64,000 nt of DNA from Clostridium_AF sediminicola (GTDB taxonomy: Bacteria > Bacillota > Clostridia > Clostridiales > Clostridiaceae): assembly GCF_050402865.1 (NCBI RefSeq), contig NZ_BAABMF010000019.1:1-64000 (forward strand). The letters are read 5' to 3'. The position numbers were made by a program, and so were the translations under genes. Under the pieces are notes generated by a model. It made no database searches and was not told the origin of the DNA. It saw nothing but the letters and a program-made list of their open reading frames with translations. This document shows, piece after piece, positions 62,354-64,000 of the stretch; within the stretch, counting starts at the first letter, position 1, and every line of letters starts with the position of its first letter.

Positions 62354-62686
62354 CGAACAAATTATTGATTTTATATATGTAAAGGATATGATTTTTCAGT
62401 TTATTAAATATATCTTCAAATAAACATTATTTATTGTTTTATTTAGCTAATTTTTATAAATATACTAATAATACTCCAAATAAATTAGCAAGTACTCTTT
62501 TTATAATTAATCCTTTTTTCAACCAATAATGATTATATTTATTTCTTTTATCAAGTATTTTCGAAAAAAAATAAGAAATAATATCATAAAACAAAATTCT
62601 TGATTCAATTGTCAAAATATTCTATACCTTTTATAGTATATGTTTCATAAATATAACAATAGTATTCTAAATAGTAATAATACATA

Positions 62687-62731
62687 AATAATATAAAGTC
62701 CTTTTGAACTTCAAAAGGACTTTATATTATT
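62687..62731. repeat. Perfect 21-bp inverted repeat, 3-base loop
   Basis: Arms 62687-62707 and 62711-62731 pair without mismatch (AATAATATAAAGTCCTTTTG and on). No gene abuts it and neither strand has a clean U tract after the stem. The rest of the 62225-62800 gap holds the ald promoter and AT-rich sequence without genes. Confidence 0.75.
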
Positions 62732-62758
62732 CAATCTAGATTCTTGATAATTTGAAAA

Positions 62759-62788
62759 AAAGCTGCTACCACTAAATATGGTAACAGC
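62759..62788 (-). terminator. glnS terminator
   Basis: GCTGTTACC and GGTAGCAGC pair (one G-U) on the minus strand, followed by seven T. Confidence 0.88.
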
Positions 62789-62800
62789 ACTAAATTTAAT

Positions 62801-64000
62801 TTATTTCTTTTTAATTTTGAATGAGCTTCTTAATGAAACTATTCTATTAATCACTGGTTTCTCTTCAGTTGAGTCCTTGTCAACACAGAAGAATCCAGTT
62901 CTTAAGAATTGGTATTTTTCCCCTTCACAAACGCCTTTAATAGAAGGTTCAATTTTCGAATCCGTCAATACTTCCATAGAATTCGGATTCAATATCATTT
63001 CACTATCTTCACTTTCATTGTCTTCTTTTTCTATCATTAAATGCTCATAAAGTCTAACTTCAGCATCAACTGCATGAGATGCTGATACCCAATGAATTGT
63101 ACCCTTTACTTTACGTCCTGTAAATCCTGTTCCACTCTTAGTTTCAGGGTCATATGTGCAATGTAGTTCTACTATATTTCCTTCTTCATCTTTTATTACA
63201 TCGTTACATTTTACAAAGTAGGCACCTTTAAGCCTAACTTCATTTCCGGGAAACATTCTAAAATATTTCTTTGGTGGATTTTCCATAAAGTCATCTGCAT
63301 CAATGTATAATTCTCGAGAAAATGGAACTTGTCTTGAGCCCATTTCAGGGTTTTCTGGATTATTTTCTATAGTAAGCATTTCTTCTTGCCCTTCTGGATA
63401 ATTAGTAATGATTACTTTTATTGGACGAAGTACAGCCATTATTCTTGGAACTTTTGTTTTTAAATCTTCTCTTATACAATATTCAAGTAATGCAACATCA
63501 ACTAAACTATTAGCCTTTGCAACACCTATTCTATCACAGAAATCTCTAATAGACTCTGGTGTATATCCTCTTCTTCTTAAACCCGAAATTGTTGGCATTC
63601 TAGGGTCATCCCACCCTGCTACTGTATTTTCATCAACTAATGTTTTTAATTTTCTCTTGCTCATAACTGTATTAGTTAAATTCAATCTAGCAAATTCATA
63701 TTGATGAGGTGGAATATCAAATTCTAACTCTTCTATTACCCAATCATATAAAGGTCTATGGTCAGCAAATTCTAGTGTACAAACTGAATGTGTTATATTT
63801 TCAAAAGCATCTTCTAGAGGATGCGCAAAGTCATACATAGGATATATGCACCATTTGTCTCCTGTATTATGATGATGAGCATGAGCAATTCTATAAATAA
63901 CTGGATCTCTCATATTCATATTTGGAGATGCCATATCTATTTTAGCTCTTAATACTTTTGTACCATCTTCAAATTCTCCAGCTCTCATTTTTTCGAACAG
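62801..64000 (-). CDS. glnS: Glutaminyl-tRNA synthetase, C-terminal part
   Basis: The frame is open past the window edge, so the gene's N-terminus (with the HIGH motif) is missing. About 399 residues are visible, starting LFEKMRAGEFEDG. Diagnostic are VLRAKIDMASPNMNMRDPVIYR, the MSKRKL form of the KMSKS loop and CTLEFADHRPLYDW. The C-terminal beta-barrel anticodon-binding domains follow. It charges tRNA-Gln directly, so this organism need not depend only on the GatCAB route for Gln-tRNA. Confidence 0.95.
   Translation of the reverse strand: MFEKMRAGEFEDGTKVLRAKIDMASPNMNMRDPVIYRIAHAHHHNTGDKWCIYPMYDFAHPLEDAFENITHSVCTLEFADHRPLYDWVIEELEFDIPPHQYEFARLNLTNTVMSKRKLKTLVDENTVAGWDDPRMPTISGLRRRGYTPESIRDFCDRIGVAKANSLVDVALLEYCIREDLKTKVPRIMAVLRPIKVIITNYPEGQEEMLTIENNPENPEMGSRQVPFSRELYIDADDFMENPPKKYFRMFPGNEVRLKGAYFVKCNDVIKDEEGNIVELHCTYDPETKSGTGFTGRKVKGTIHWVSASHAVDAEVRLYEHLMIEKEDNESEDSEMILNPNSMEVLTDSKIEPSIKGVCEGEKYQFLRTGFFCVDKDSTEEKPVINRIVSLRSSFKIKKK

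Noticed and set aside
1..64000. CRISPR arrays, rRNA, tRNA genes, insertion sequences or prophage
   Set aside because: No evenly spaced direct repeats, tRNA cloverleaf, transposase, integrase or phage structural gene was recognised in the window.

Overview
The window is AT-rich (about 30% GC by eye) DNA with AAGGAGG-type ribosome sites, TTGACA/TATAAT promoters and compact hairpin terminators. Together with a tRNA-Trp-type T-box, NADH-independent nickel racemase genes, YesM/YesN-like two-component genes and CUT1 sugar transport, this points to a low-GC anaerobic Firmicute, most likely a member of Clostridia. The species cannot be named from the sequence. Nearly everything from 2.1 to 25.9 kb and 32 to 43.4 kb is on the minus strand.

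Layout. 0-3.1 kb: T-box-controlled trpS, a 71-aa orphan and a D-2-hydroxyacid dehydrogenase. 3.3-12 kb: one 2893-codon gene for a cyclic beta-1,2-glucan synthase-like membrane enzyme, then lysA. 13.6-18.7 kb: a CDP-sugar cluster (rfbF, a tandem-domain glycosyltransferase, an epimerase/reductase, rfbG). 19-26 kb: a nickel-pincer cofactor locus: a LarA-family racemase/epimerase, an ECF-type nickel transporter (LarM/N/Q/O), a LacI-type regulator, LarB and LarE. Four copies of a LacI-type operator (TCCAAACGATTGGA-like) tie this locus together and also mark the promoter of a sensor kinase at 28.5 kb. LarC is not in the window, and LarA differs from lactate racemase at an expected catalytic position.

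26.2-46.2 kb is an accessory carbohydrate region. AraC regulators, UroD-superfamily methyltransferase-like proteins (two intact, one decayed duplicate) and a YesM/YesN-type two-component pair flank an eleven-gene minus-strand cluster: cytoplasmic CxPSR sulfatase, ABC sugar permeases and binding protein, an alpha/beta-hydrolase-like protein lacking its serine, a VOC protein, an FGGY kinase, a TIM-barrel isomerase, a class II aldolase, a mannose-6-phosphate-isomerase-like protein and a TauE/SafE anion exporter. The simplest reading is import of a sulfated small sugar, intracellular desulfation, isomerisation, phosphorylation, aldol cleavage and anion export. A near-identical element sits just upstream of two promoters in this cluster and is a good candidate activator site.

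46.3-64 kb is mostly housekeeping: M18 aminopeptidase, MATE efflux, EamA exporter, a small Fe-S membrane protein, lipoproteins, QueT, CapA, a LURP-one-like protein, a CDF metal transporter, CBS proteins, a thiamine-binding-type protein, alanine dehydrogenase and the 3' part of glnS. Two intergenic regions (58.06-58.31 and 59.71-59.91 kb) each have a consensus promoter, internal stems and a terminator but no reading frame, and are strong small-RNA candidates. A family of short hairpin-rich repeats is scattered through the intergenic spaces, including one inside the trpS T-box leader.
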